64,000 nt of DNA, taken from NCBI GenBank assembly GCA_027627225.1, contig JAPFQT010000155.1, forward strand, positions 464,977 to 528,976. Reading direction: 5' to 3'. Positions 41,591 to 51,997 of the stretch are shown here, piece after piece. Below the pieces are notes generated by a model. The model did no database searches. It was not told the DNA's origin and saw only the letters and a program-made list of their open reading frames with translations. The number at the start of each line of letters is the position of its first letter. Within the stretch, counting starts at the first letter, position 1. The translations under genes and the position numbers were made by a program. The DNA comes from Congeria kusceri. Its lineage: Eukaryota > Mollusca > Bivalvia > Myida > Dreissenidae.

Positions 41591-41776
41591 GCTGAAGTTT
41601 CACTTTGTATATATTTGTTTCTTGTTTTGTTGAGCTGGCCAGCAATATTGATGTATATGTTTGTATGCATGCATATTTCAACTATCAACATTCTTAAGAT
41701 GTACGTCTCTACTTTGGCTCAAGAGACTTAACCAAAAAAAAACGCATTGATCTCGATCGACTGAGAATCACTTATG

Positions 41777-41869
41777 GGTGGTGGCAAGGCTCCCTTGTTT
41801 GCAGAGCAGGCGAACAAGCGTAGGGTCGACAGTGCCTAGGCGAGTCACTATTCATATTTGATTACCACC
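41777..41869 (+). ncRNA. Structured RNA candidate X1
   Basis: GGTGGT at 41,777-41,782 can pair with ACCACC at 41,864-41,869 to close the element. Inside, 41,794-41,802 and 41,810-41,818 form a 9-bp hairpin. The phrases GGCAAGGCTCC, GGGTCGA and GGCGAGTC recur in the same order at 42,092-42,182 (X2), so the two are related. A shared upstream phrase, TCTCTACTTTGGC, also precedes the large structured region at 43,085. Confidence 0.5.
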
Positions 41870-41888
41870 GGTTTAGGTCAATGTAAGT

Positions 41889-41946
41889 GTTGTCTTTACA
41901 CTGCTATTGGTAAGCAGTACTGCTATTTGGCATGCAGAAAGACAAC
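41889..41946 (+). ncRNA. Cruciform RNA element with two CTGC/GCAG hairpins
   Basis: A 9-bp stem (GTTGTCTTT at 41,889-41,897 with AAAGACAAC at 41,938-41,946) encloses two small hairpins that both begin CTGCTATT and close with GCAG. This makes a three-way junction. Possible processed RNA; no family recognised. Confidence 0.45.
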
Positions 41947-42003
41947 AGTAGCAGTCAATTAGCTGAGTTTGGGCGACCGAGGTATGTAGGTGTCGTTAGA
42001 CCG

Positions 42004-42230
42004 ACTCCACAAGTGTGAAGCGCACTGATAGCACTTGGGGGGAAACGCCTCGGTTTTCGGTGCTAAGATGTTCTAACCGTGCTGTCGTAGACTCTGGCAA
42101 GGCTCCTCAGTCTATTGCGAGGGACACTCATTTTTGCCCGCTAAGCTCTAGAACTGACGTTGGGTCGATGCTTCGGCGAGTCCGAGGACGCGATGGCACT
42201 GTTAGGGCTACCGGCCAGTTGATGACTGCA
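42004..42230 (+). ncRNA. Structured RNA candidate X2
   Basis: Contains the X1 phrases GGCAAGGCTCC and GGGTCGA in order, a GGCAA/TTGCC stem and a GCTTCGGC hairpin with a UUCG tetraloop at about 42,170. It leads directly into the first copy of the 75-nt element at 42,250. Confidence 0.4.
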
Positions 42231-42249
42231 TGAAAGTCTGCTAAGGGCT

Positions 42250-42324
42250 GGGTGGGAAGGCGACTTCTCTTGTGCATAGACAAGAGGAACGGTCACAAGT
42301 CCGTGTAAACGCCGAGTGACACCC
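42250..42324 (+). ncRNA. Compact structured RNA element, copy 1
   Basis: 75 bases. Closing stem GGGTG/CACCC, an internal loop, inner stem GGCG/CGCC, then two hairpins: A (TTCTC with GAGGAA, loop containing CTTGTG) and B (ACGG/CCGT with loop TCACAAGT). The A loop CTTGTG is complementary to CACAAG of the B loop, so a kissing interaction is possible. Copies 2 and 3 keep the fold; copy 3 changes stem bases on both sides. Confidence 0.65.
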
Positions 42325-43084
42325 GAGCATAGAAATTGACTTTTGAGTTGATGTGATATGATGAAAAAAAACTATATACAGCAGTTTCACCGAATTGAAT
42401 GAATTACGCCATATGGCCATTAGCTAGTGCGCTTCGATGAAGAGTTGACACTCATTGCATTTTATGTACTTCTTGCGTTTAGATTAACAAGCAGATGCTT
42501 GTAAACTGATAGCAGTTACTAGCTTCTGAATACATACACATTTTGTACAACGGCTCGTCATAGGTATATCTCGTCTTGCAATGAGAAATATCGACATAAA
42601 ATGTTAAGCGTATCAAGGCTTGAAATTGCGCAAGTGAAACGATGAAAAGAAACTATATGAAGCAGTTTTACCGATTTTCATGACTCGCCGTATAGCTAGC
42701 TACACATACCGAAATTGTACGACTCAAATGTTGTGTTAAACATTCAATTGCATTCACATTGCATTGGATATTGACAAGCATTGGTTTCTCATCAAACTAT
42801 CACAACTAGTACAGCTTATGATGTTTGCCTGCGGCCAAGCATGCAATTGTTGTGTTGTACTCAATCTTAAAATGTTTCGCTATGCTACAAACGTATTTGC
42901 AAATCAACAACTCAATGGTTTATGAACAGTAAAACCATGACAAAGAAGTTCAAATCAGCAGAATGCCGTTATTACTCAATATTCAATTGTCAATGAAATG
43001 TTCCAGCAACTTAGGCTTGCATAGGTTTAGATTTCTGTCTCTACTTTGGCACAAGATACTTAACATGAAACATTTTGCAAGCAG

Positions 43085-43400
43085 ACGCTTTTCAAAATTT
43101 GTCCGCTGAGATTGAAAGTCAGAGGAAGTCCTGCTCAGCTAGCTGTGTAACAACGTAGGGCGAGGCTGCAAGCCAATACGAAATGAGGCGTTATAAAGCA
43201 GCCCTTCCCCGCGATCGTTGTGAAATACTTTCGGCACTAGCTGGGAACCTTTTCAACACCACATTGTTGCGCTGTTGGAAGGGTGGTAGGCACACATGGT
43301 GACATGTCTGTGCTTTGCCGTGCGACACCCGTGATATTCCCGTGAGGTGAAACGGGATATCTTGATCTGGCTCTCTCAGAAATGCTGCAACGCATGACCG
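43085..43400 (+). ncRNA. Large multi-hairpin RNA candidate (about 310 nt)
   Basis: Several strong stems are visible. GGCTGC/GCAGCC encloses about 30 bases (43,160-43,206). ACCTTTTCAACA at about 43,247 pairs over 12 positions, with GU pairs, with TGTTGGAAGGGT at about 43,275. AGGCACA-CATG with a GTGA tetraloop pairs near 43,288-43,316. GATATTCCCGT pairs with ACGGGATATC near 43,330-43,360. There is no reading frame to explain this conservation of pairing. A GAGGAAGTCC near the 5' end and CAGAAA near the 3' end recall RNase P core sequences, but the rest was not matched. Confidence 0.5.
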
Positions 43401-43477
43401 AATAAACATTTTTGGTTAAGTGCATTATTGCACAACTGAGTCTGCTATTTGCTATCAAGTATATCTATTCTCAGGCA

Positions 43478-43552
43478 GGGTGGGAAGGCGACTTCTCTTG
43501 TGCTCAGACAAGAGGAACGGTCACAAGTCCGTGAAAACGCCGAGTGACACCC
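43478..43552 (+). ncRNA. Compact structured RNA element, copy 2
   Basis: 75 bases nearly identical to copy 1, with differences in the A hairpin loop (GCTC for GCAT) and one base in the B to inner-stem linker. The same stems and loop complementarity are kept. Confidence 0.65.
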
Positions 43553-44174
43553 GAAAACTTTCAAGAGCATAGCATAGAAATTTACGTTTGAGTTGTGGTG
43601 AAAAAAAACACTATATACTGCAGTTTTACAGATTATGGCCATTAACTTGTGCGCTTCGATGAAGCTTTAACAATCATTGCGTTTTAGGTACTTCTTGCTT
43701 GAGATTTACAAGCACTACGGCTCATCATAGGTATATCTTGTCTTGCAATGAGAAATATCAACATAAAATGTTAAACGTATCAAGGCTTGAAATTGCGCAA
43801 GTGAATCGATGAAAAAAACCTATATGAAGCAGTTTTACCAAATGTTATGACTTTCGCCGTATAGCAGCAACACACTCTGAAATTGTGCGACTCAATGTTG
43901 TGTTATGAAATTAACAAGCATTGGGTTCTCATCAAACTATCACAACTAGTACAGCGTATGAAACTGTTGGAAAAAACTATTTCAGATCAAAACTGCAAAT
44001 TTCATTGTTCGCCTTCGGCCAAGCATGCAACTGTTTTGTGTTGTACTCAACAATATGCTACAAACGTATTTGCAAATCAACAACTCGATGGTTTGTGAAC
44101 AATAAAAACCATAGAAGTTCAAACAAGAAATGAAGCCTACAGGTACAGTCTTACCAAACAATAGCTATCTTTTT

Positions 44175-44243
44175 GGTGGTAAAGCGACTCTTTTCCTTGT
44201 GAAAAGAACGGTCACAAGTCCGTGCAAAACGCTGAGTGACACC
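44175..44243 (+). ncRNA. Compact structured RNA element, copy 3 (diverged)
   Basis: 69 bases. Closing stem GGTG/CACC, inner stem AGCG/CGCT (GGCG/CGCC in copies 1 and 2, a two-sided change), hairpin A rebuilt as CTTTTC/GAAAAG around a CTTGT loop, hairpin B unchanged. The CTTGT/ACAAG loop complementarity remains, as does the GAGTGACACC end. Confidence 0.62.
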
Positions 44244-44303
44244 AATCCACAGAAATCTATTCGAAATACTTGACTCTGCAGCTTGTATGAACGTGTTTGC
44301 AAC

Positions 44304-44378
44304 ATCAGAATAGTTTAAAGCAGAACGCTTTTCCTTCTTCGAGGGAGAAGAGATCTGGGTGCAAGTCCCGGTTCTGGT
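44304..44378 (+). ncRNA. tRNA-like RNA candidate 3
   Basis: 75 bases with the same design as the elements at 20,419 and 21,008. All 7 acceptor pairs form (44,304-44,310 with 44,372-44,378), with GU pairs. The D arm is GTTT/GAAC, the central hairpin has 7-8 bp, then AGAT and a T arm CTGGG/CCCGG with a 7-base loop. The acceptor stem sequence is quite different from copy 1 yet fully paired. No T run follows directly; a TTTT lies inside the central hairpin. Confidence 0.6.
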
Positions 44379-44445
44379 TATAACACAAATACTCGCTGCT
44401 TAGTTGAAATGCCATGACAAAAAACATACTTTAACGCTTACTGAG

Positions 44446-45062
44446 ACCAAACACCACTAGGGTCGATTTCGAGTTGCGAAAATACTCGCTGCTAAGTTGA
44501 AATACCCATCATCCTGCTGTGCCATGACAAAAACATTCTCAAACGCTTAATCGGGTGGGACCAAACACCACTAGTGTCGATTTCGAGTTGCTGAGCACAT
44601 GATTGCAATGTACCAGTGTCAATTGCAGAGTATCATACCTACACACTTTCTCGATGGACCAAATGCCCATAGGTTCGATTTTGAGTTGCTAGACACAAAA
44701 AGCAACCAAGCTATGTTACAAAAAGTTTTATTCAACAATCACGATGTGACATAGCAATTCTGTGTGTATTTCGAGTTGCTGAACACATGATAGCAATGTA
44801 CCAGTCGCATACAAAATTCTCTATTTAGTTTGTAGCAAAACTAGATGACCGCTCGAATGTACCAGTCGCATATGCTATTATGTTCGCATAAAACTCACAA
44901 ATTGCTGAGCACACGATTTCAATAAAGATGTTAAACAATACCAAGTTTGAGAACACGATCAAATTTGAACTTTTGAACATTCAGATTCTGAAATGATTCA
45001 TACTCCTTCACACTTAACTTTCTCGTGGGACCAAATGCCCATAGGTTCGATTTCGAGTTGCT
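44446..45062. repeat. Short repeats at the right end of the element
   Basis: A phrase of the form GACCAAA-CCC-TAGG-TCGATTTCGAGTTG occurs at 44,446-44,476, 44,559-44,590, 44,657-44,690 and 45,029-45,062, with a partial copy (TATTTCGAGTTGCTGA) at 44,767. Other phrases such as GCCATGACAAAAA and ATAGCAATGTACCAG also recur. The last copy ends where host-type sequence begins, so these may be terminal repeats of the element. Confidence 0.65.
44693..44770. repeat. Duplicated fragment of the 5.7-kb gene end
   Basis: Positions 44,693-44,759 match 5,668-5,734 with one mismatch, then diverge. The piece covers the 3' end and polyadenylation signal of the minus-strand gene at 5,707. This ties the right repeat zone to the gene-dense left part as one element. 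Confidence 0.85.
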
Positions 45063-45070
45063 ATATTTTA
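45062..45070. other. Probable junction of viral-type element and host DNA
   Basis: Left of here are repeats and tRNA-like elements shared with the gene region. Right of here no phrase of the element recurs, and host-type SINEs and broken spliced genes appear. The exact base is uncertain. No target-site duplication can be judged because the left end is outside the window. Confidence 0.5.
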
Positions 45071-46116
45071 CTTTATTAAAGCACCAGTCCATAAATATGT
45101 TAATACAAATTCAACTTTGCAGAAATAGTTTCTAAAGGACATCTAACCGATCAAAATACAAAAAACTGCATTAAAATCGGTAAAATAATAACATTTTGGT
45201 AACTTAGTATTATATAGTTATTTGTATGCGATAGCTGGTGATGCCTCTGGAGTAAATCAGCATGTACATTAGTTTATATTCTGTTCGTACCAAGCGTTGT
45301 CGAACAAAGACATTATAAAATGCCTTTCGTAAAAAAGAAACAGTTTTCAGTCGAATAAACGTTATCAACGTTCATTAGAACTAATGCCAATTTAAGATGT
45401 ATTGAATTATATTCTATGGACTGCGGCTTTAAGGTGTTATTTAAACATTAAAAAGTGATATCAGCGAAACTGATGGATGCTCCTCAACGCGCATTGCCAA
45501 GTGATGGAAATGCAATGAGAAGGGCAGAGCTATTAAAATAACTAAAAGCCACTAAACACTGCAGGACCAAGTATGCTGCCAAAACTGTATTATATCATGA
45601 CACAAATAGACCATACAAACAGGCCTATTAAGCAAAATTGTAAAACAAAAATCCAGGTTTTTACCTGCAAAATAAATCAGTTAGTTATGGAACATCACTG
45701 TAATACAGCCATCTATCCTGGTTACTTAACTTTTCATAAAGTATCTCTGAATTTCATACAGCAAATTTTAAAATAGTGGCTGAAAAACAGCCCGGACAAG
45801 AATTGTGCACTATATACTATTTTCAGCAATCTTCTAAGGCCAATAACTCCAAGAAAAGTCAATGAAGTGGAACGTCCTGCTGTTGTGCACACCTCGTGTT
45901 GGTAATAAAGTTTCATTGAATTCTGGCTAGTAGTTGCTGAGTCACAGTCCAGACAAGAATTGTGCACTATATATACTAATTTCAGGAATCATCAAAATCC
46001 CATAACTCAAAGAAAAGTCACTGAAGCTTAACTGACTGATGCACTGCAAACCTCCATATTTATATTATTTTAATAACATTTTGATGAAGAAGTTTGCCTC
46101 TTCTGATTGTTCACAG
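45070..46116. other. Host intergenic sequence
   Basis: AT-rich, no supported gene. Two related phrases (GTGCACTATATACTA-TTTCAG) at about 45,806 and 45,960 belong to a short tandem duplication of about 155 bases. Confidence 0.45.
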
Positions 46117-48181
46117 AGATGTCCGACAGAAAGGAGACGTGCATTTCAACATGGGTGATGTTATGAGGCGAGACCACTACTACAACTTTTATTTCTGTGA
46201 CAGAATCGGCGACACCTTTAGGTAGGAAACTGTAAATACAACCAAAACTCCTGTTGTGTTAACAGCGGGAAAACGTCGTTGTTACAAATCGTGGCACTTA
46301 ATTTAAGCTAATGACACAACCAAACAGTTAAACAAATACATAACTTTTGTCGGGATTGGTCATGAAATAATGTATACGGCCATTCTCCTCCTACTTCTGA
46401 TTGAAGTAGGGCAGTTGTCAGTTATTGACATACGTATCTGCACATTGTACCGGTAAATCGCTTAGATCGGCAAAGCTTGCCCAGGAAAAGTGTGAGTAGA
46501 TTAACTGACCGCCGTTATATGACTGAAATTGTGTTAAGTTTGGTGTTTAAATTTATATATGGCTCGCATACCCCGAATTTCACCCAACATTGATACATAT
46601 ACAGACTTGTGTATTATTTTTAAAATTTAAATACTTTTAGAATAAAGTATCTTAACGATACTCTGGGTTTGTAAAAATATATTGGCACATATATTCATAT
46701 ATTGCTTGCGTATTTTTTTACGAGGCAAGAATAGTTTGTTTAGACTCAAATGGTTAAGGAAAAATACATAACTCAGTTTTCACGTGTTTGTAGATGGAAA
46801 GGTGAAAATGTTTCTACCACGGGAGGGAGCAACAGCAGTTCGGAATGCAGTGACGTCATTGACGCATGCGTATATGGAGTCACAGTACCAGGTGAGGATT
46901 GAATTTTTGCAAGTTTTGTAACAAATGTTTATCCTGACACGAATGGTAACTACTGGTAACTACTAGAATACTTTTTATAGAATACGATCTTGCCGATACG
47001 ATTTGACGAACAATATGTTTGTTTCTGGATTGACGAAATTGGACTCATAATGAACTTAGCCCGTCAGAAATGTTAATGTCGGGACTTTCGGAAAAGAGTT
47101 GACGTAAGTGGAACTGATACTGATTTCTATGTGTGAACCACAAACGAGACATTAGTTTTTAGACACAAATTAGTAGTTAGCTTTACGTTGAAAACTGTCT
47201 AAATAAACCTCGGCTCAAATACAAAGGTTCAACGAAACTAATTATTTAATAGCATGTCAATATTTCGAGGGTTAAAGGAACTATGTCAACGAAACAATGG
47301 CTTCCAATTTCACGTTGGTTTTATATGATAGAAATGAGCTATACTAAGTAAGTTGCCTTAAATAAAAGCGAAATGATATGAAACACAATGGGATGTTTGA
47401 TATAAACAAATAATTTTTTTTTTTTTTAAATCTATATCTTAAGTGGGCATTGAACTCACAACTTAAGAGCCATACGAAGAAATGACAGTGTCCAGCGCTT
47501 TATCCAACAGCGCTATTCCGCTTGGTTATGAATAGTGTGTAAACTTTGATTAAACAAAATACTCACAACGACAAATTGTAAACATGAAAAGGGCCTAACA
47601 AACACGACCTTATTATAAATTGATTTTAGCTCAGAATGCGTATACTGTTGACCCATTATATATACCCTGTTTTAACCGTTATTACATGCCAGTATTAATA
47701 TCTGAATGTCAGATTGTTAAAGAAATTGCCCCCCACCCCCTTGTGGCCTTTTTCGATGACATAGTCCCTTTAAGCAACTGTTGGGTCTGTTTAACATGTT
47801 TACAGCGAATGTCCATGGTATACAACTACATACAACTTATTAATCGTGAATATCCAACGGGTTGTGATGGTCGGGCAGGCATGATGAGCCTTCTTCTTAA
47901 CCGGAAATTTGATGACGTCAGCGAGATGAAGACTTCCTGGACCGCTGCGAACACGCACTTCCGGTCTATGCACGACTGCTCTTCGTGAGGATCACGGACA
48001 ACCAACTAGAGCGGGCGTCACTTATGAAACAGTCCAAAATCAATTTAAAGAAAGCGGGATTTGATATAAATATAGTGAAGGACAGAGTGTTCTATTTTGA
48101 TAGATGCATCAACGAATATTGTGTGTTGAATGAAGAAACAAACAACGCTATTAAATCGCAAACCAAATACAATTATGATTA
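46117..48181 (+). pseudogene. Fatty acid transport protein/very-long-chain acyl-CoA synthetase remnant
   Basis: Three coding blocks match the C-terminal part of the SLC27A/FATP family. Block 1, 46,117-46,221, carries GDVHFNMGD and DRIGDTFR before a GTAGGA donor. Block 2, 46,794-46,891, follows a TTTGTAG acceptor with WKGENVSTT and ends in YGVTVPG. Block 3, about 47,850-48,181, has GRAGM, LPVYAR, LKKAGFD and VKDRVFYFD, then a stop. In block 3 the frame changes near 47,925. The N-terminal AMP-binding part is absent from the window and block 2 is diverged after VSTT. Probably a decayed gene or duplicate end. Confidence 0.75.
46350..46555 (+). mobile_element. SINE copy, 5'-truncated
   Basis: The sequence from GGATTGGTCATGAAATA through ACTGACCGCCGTTATATG is the reverse-complement relative of the SINE body at 57,200-57,472. 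The tRNA head is missing here. It lies in the intron between the first two FATP-like blocks. Confidence 0.8.
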
Positions 48182-50515
48182 AATATACATGCTTCTCACA
48201 TACTACATGTAGTAATCGACAGTTTGTTGTAAAAATATGTCATAAAACTGCTACAGACAACACATTTCTTATTAAAATACTATTCCATTCGCTCTGATCA
48301 TATACCTTACACCAGCAAGACACATTATTTACACATTTTTGTGTAAGGAATACTAGTATCCAAAATACTCGTTACGCAAGACTGCTTTCACCGTCAAGGT
48401 GTAAGGAAAATTTAACTCCTGGAAATTGCTAGTGGCGTTTATTGGGAGTCCAGAGAAGGTGGACAAAACATAGTTGTCCGTTATGAGGATCACTTGTAAA
48501 TACGTTTTACAAGGATTGTAACTGTACGGTAATCACTAGGCTGTGCTACAAGGTTTTACACTAATCTTAATTTGCCAAATTTGTAATGCATCATTAAGCC
48601 CTTGAGCTTTAACCATATGTTACAATAAACCAAAACAGAATCGGATTATGGCAAACGTTTCTATTGATGACCACACTCAGGTCAAAGGAAAACGGGCTGA
48701 CAAAAGTCCAATATTGTACATGGTTGTGTCTTTTCTACTTTTACTCTAAGTTTTTGTCATAAAATTGTTGTGTTAGATGCATCACGAAAAACATCAATAA
48801 CAAAAGACGGTACGTACTCGACAGGGCATTGTACATGACATATCGACGTTAAGATGAAACACGTCAGATCTTAAAACATCTTTGAGATGCCGAAAATATA
48901 ATAATAGATCTTTAAAAGACAGAAAAGGCTGAACATATTTAGTCAAAGAAAGAGCAGTTATAATATTCACAAAGTCTCGGGCTAATCCGCCTTACACTAG
49001 TTCACTCTAGACCAAAGTCATCTACGACATGAATACGTATCCGAAAATATCGCCAGCTGATATGTCGTTCAACTGGTTTCTAGCAAAGATACACATATTG
49101 CCAGGACTTTAAGACTGTTCATACTTGTTCGTTACAACAATCATTAAAAAGTGACGAAATAAATCCCAATAAAAAAATTTAATACAGACCTACTGAGCAT
49201 CGGGGACGGGTGGGGGTGGGGGTGGGGGTGGGGGGCATAAACACGTGCGTTGTTTAGAGAACATGGGAATTACCACGATCTATATACGATAGATTGCATT
49301 TATAGGACGATAAAAACACACGTTGTAATAATTTGTCTATTCTAACATTCCTTAAAATTGTACAAACATAGGTAAATATTAATAACATAATTTAACGGTA
49401 AATCAAACGGGTTGGCCAGTGTTCGGGAGGCCAATGTACGGGCGGGGGAATATGTTATGGAGGGCAAAATTCCACCGGACTAAAATTTATCAGGAGGGCA
49501 TACGTGCGGGAGGGGGCATGTGTCCGGATACCAGAGTTAGTCACGCAAAACCGGATGCAGTTGAAAACGTACAATTTCAACTCAAATGTTCCATCTAAAC
49601 GACTGCTGTGATTTGGTAACAATTATTACAACAAACAACAGCGAATTCGTCTGGCAAATCTATACAGGCTAAAGGAAGTACTTTAAGAATAGATCAATGT
49701 CAAATATATGCCACGTGTGAAGTGTGCTTTATTTCCTTGCAATGCATGCAACGACTTTACATCTATCTATCGAACTTCCTTATTACAAAATGGAAGCTAT
49801 ATAATCAAAGCGCCATTTATTCAACACTCCAGTGTCTTCCAATGTGTGTCACTATATTCACACCTTTAACTTGTCAAAGTGCTGCATAGCCTTCCTATCT
49901 ATGAAATCACGCTATGATTCATCCAGGCTGTTACATAGTTGTCGTGCGATAACATGTGATAATGTGATTTATATTTAGTTTCTTGCATTATTTTCACGGT
50001 ATCAAGAGAATTATAGGTTTAGTGTCAGATTAGACAAGGATGGTTTGAAATCAATTGCGCAACATATGGTACTAAAGATCACCTTAAAACATACCTGGTA
50101 GTAAAAATGATAATATCACCATAATAATGATTATGAACGAAACAAAACAAAAGTCATAAAAACCCAATAACACCATTGTAGTAACAATGACTACAAAATG
50201 GAAGTAAAACAACAACAGCAACTTCTGGTCGTTCTACTATTTCTACTGTAATATCGCCAGCGATTTTATTGTTACTTTGGTAAGCTTGTTGACCTCGCAT
50301 GTCGTCATTTTATGTTCTTAAATACGTGTTGTTTATAAACAAAGAGGGCACAACTTATATGTCATAAAGGTCACATCTGGCATTTTAGTTGTATTTCGTT
50401 TTGTTTAGCAGTTTGGCATAAGCTGGCCCGATTATTTTGCCATTAAATGAGGCAATAAAAAAGTGGCTTTGGCTGGATCAAGACTTTTAAAGAAGTAAGG
50501 TCATCTCGATGTCCC
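48182..50515. other. Host intergenic sequence with a G-rich tract
   Basis: No gene seen. A (GGGTGG)n tract at 49,209-49,234 is a candidate G-quadruplex. A second G-rich zone is at 49,427-49,520. Confidence 0.5.
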
Positions 50516-50522
50516 ATGCGAC

Positions 50523-50530
50523 TATATAAA
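50523..50530 (+). promoter_or_regulatory. TATA box of the Kunitz-like gene
   Basis: TATATAAA lies 93 bases before the ATG at 50,616, with GGCCC just after it. Confidence 0.6.
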
Positions 50531-50615
50531 GGCCCATGTTTGTACAAAAAGTAATAAAAATAAAACACACACACTCGCCTTAATATTTTTTCTCGGACGC
50601 ACTCGGACAGCAAAC

Positions 50616-51997
50616 ATGAAACCAATCGTATGTCTTGCCATGGCGGCCGTTCTCGTGCTGGCGGTGGCAGCAGAATCGCAAACGTTCAACAAGAAACGTA
50701 CGTAATATTTATAAGGTATAATCATTCTTTTGTGTATTAATGATTAAACTTATTTTCGGCAAACGTATAGTTGTATCGCTTTAACAATATAGAAAGCATT
50801 ACATTAAAGAACATGACATTAGATGTGCAAGCGTTGGCATACTTAATATTTCATAACGCACACGGGCTGGGTTACAAGTTTAAACAGTCTTGGATCAGGA
50901 TTCTTGCCTGCATGTTAGTTCTTGCGAGAAGAACAAATAATATTGTAACTGATAAAGCAATGTGTCTGAAAGTATATGACCTATTCCAATTAACATTCTA
51001 TGTTTTCATTATATTTCAATTATTTCTATACAATTAACTACTTATTACAAAAACATTAAAACAAGGTTTGTCTCTGCTAATTGTAATTGAAATTTCATTC
51101 CTTTTAATATACATTACATCACACATAATACTGCGCATTTCGTCACCCTTAGGAACCAACTAAAAGAAACAAAATCTGCTTTGAAAAGCGTAAGCAATAT
51201 CATAATAATTGACTACTATGACGACAAATAATACCAAAGGCCGTAAAACAAGATTAAACATAGCTTGAAGTGCTCACTTATTGTATAATTTCAGTTTGCG
51301 AAGGTGAGTTTAAGCTACGAAATGTATGCAGAGAAGGCAGCGACACGAAGACGGTCTATTTCAATGGAGAAGACTGTGTAACGGTGGGAGAAGGGGGTGA
51401 GTGAAAAGTGCTTTTATGACAGCAATATTTAGTAGCAATATTTAATATTTCTTCGAGAGGGGTTAAAGGAAAAACAAAACAGTAAAGAAAACAAATCAAA
51501 TATCTTTTGCGTGTTAGGGAATAATGTTTGGTAAATGTATGGGAGCAGAGTAGTTACAATAAGTCATCAAAATATGTTTGTCCATCAAAAACCTTATTTG
51601 TATTAATTTTTATAACAAGACATATGCTTGAATTATGAAAACTGGATCTACCAACACAATTATCATTAGTACATTTAAGACTCGCTAATTGATATAAACA
51701 AGGTACTTGTTGACAATTTCTGGTAAACAACTACTATTGTACTTTCACCATTCATATTCGGTATTCCGAAAACGCTCTTGATCTCAGTGGAATTGTATTA
51801 TAGTAAAACTCTGTTAGCCTGTTTTCCCAAAGACATATCACGACAGTAACAATTATATTACTAGTATACGATTTAAAGTACTGTCTTAAAGTCGTGTACT
51901 TTGCTTCATTTTAGAATGTTTGGGAGGAAGAAACAAATTCGAGACTATGGAAGAATGTGAAGAATTAACGGAATTCTGTGAATCTTTGTCAGACTAG
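50616..51997 (+). CDS. Secreted Kunitz-type protein, three exons
   Basis: Exons 50,616-50,697, 51,295-51,396 and 51,915-51,997 join in frame (phase 1 at both introns) with GTACGT/TTTCAG and GTGAGT/TTTTAG borders. The product has about 88 residues: a signal peptide (about 1-20) and one domain with six Cys. Spacing C-x9-C-x15-C-x7-C-x12-C-x6-C is close to Kunitz/BPTI (x8, x15, x7, x12, x3). The YFNGEDC and GGRNKFETMEEC stretches fit the family. The residue after the second Cys, the P1 site, is Arg, which would suit a trypsin-like protease. The wider last spacing is unusual. Likely a secreted inhibitor or a derived toxin-like or matrix protein. Confidence 0.78.

Larger units (their letters stand above)
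42250..44115. repeat. Direct repeat containing the structured RNA element
   Basis: A block beginning with the 75-nt element (42,250 and 43,478) is followed in both copies by about 600 bases of similar AT-rich sequence, to about 42,950 and 44,115. Matching parts include ATGGCCATTA, TGTGCGCTTCGATGAAG, TATCAAGGCTTGAAATTGCG and ATGCTACAAACGTATTTGC. A phrase of the form GATGAAAA-ACTATAT-GCAGTTTTACC occurs twice in each copy. Confidence 0.75.

Noticed and set aside
41317..41731. Several overlapping frames near the end of the multi-exon RNA
   Set aside because: They lie on both strands within the last exon and its flank, with no motif or promoter; shadows.
42170..42230. Possible hammerhead ribozyme (TGATGA followed by GAAA)
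   Set aside because: The six bases between the two core segments cannot form stem II and the first core base is wrong.
42015..43409. Frames at 42,015, 43,191 and 43,237
   Set aside because: They fall in sequence better explained by RNA structure, are short and lack promoters.
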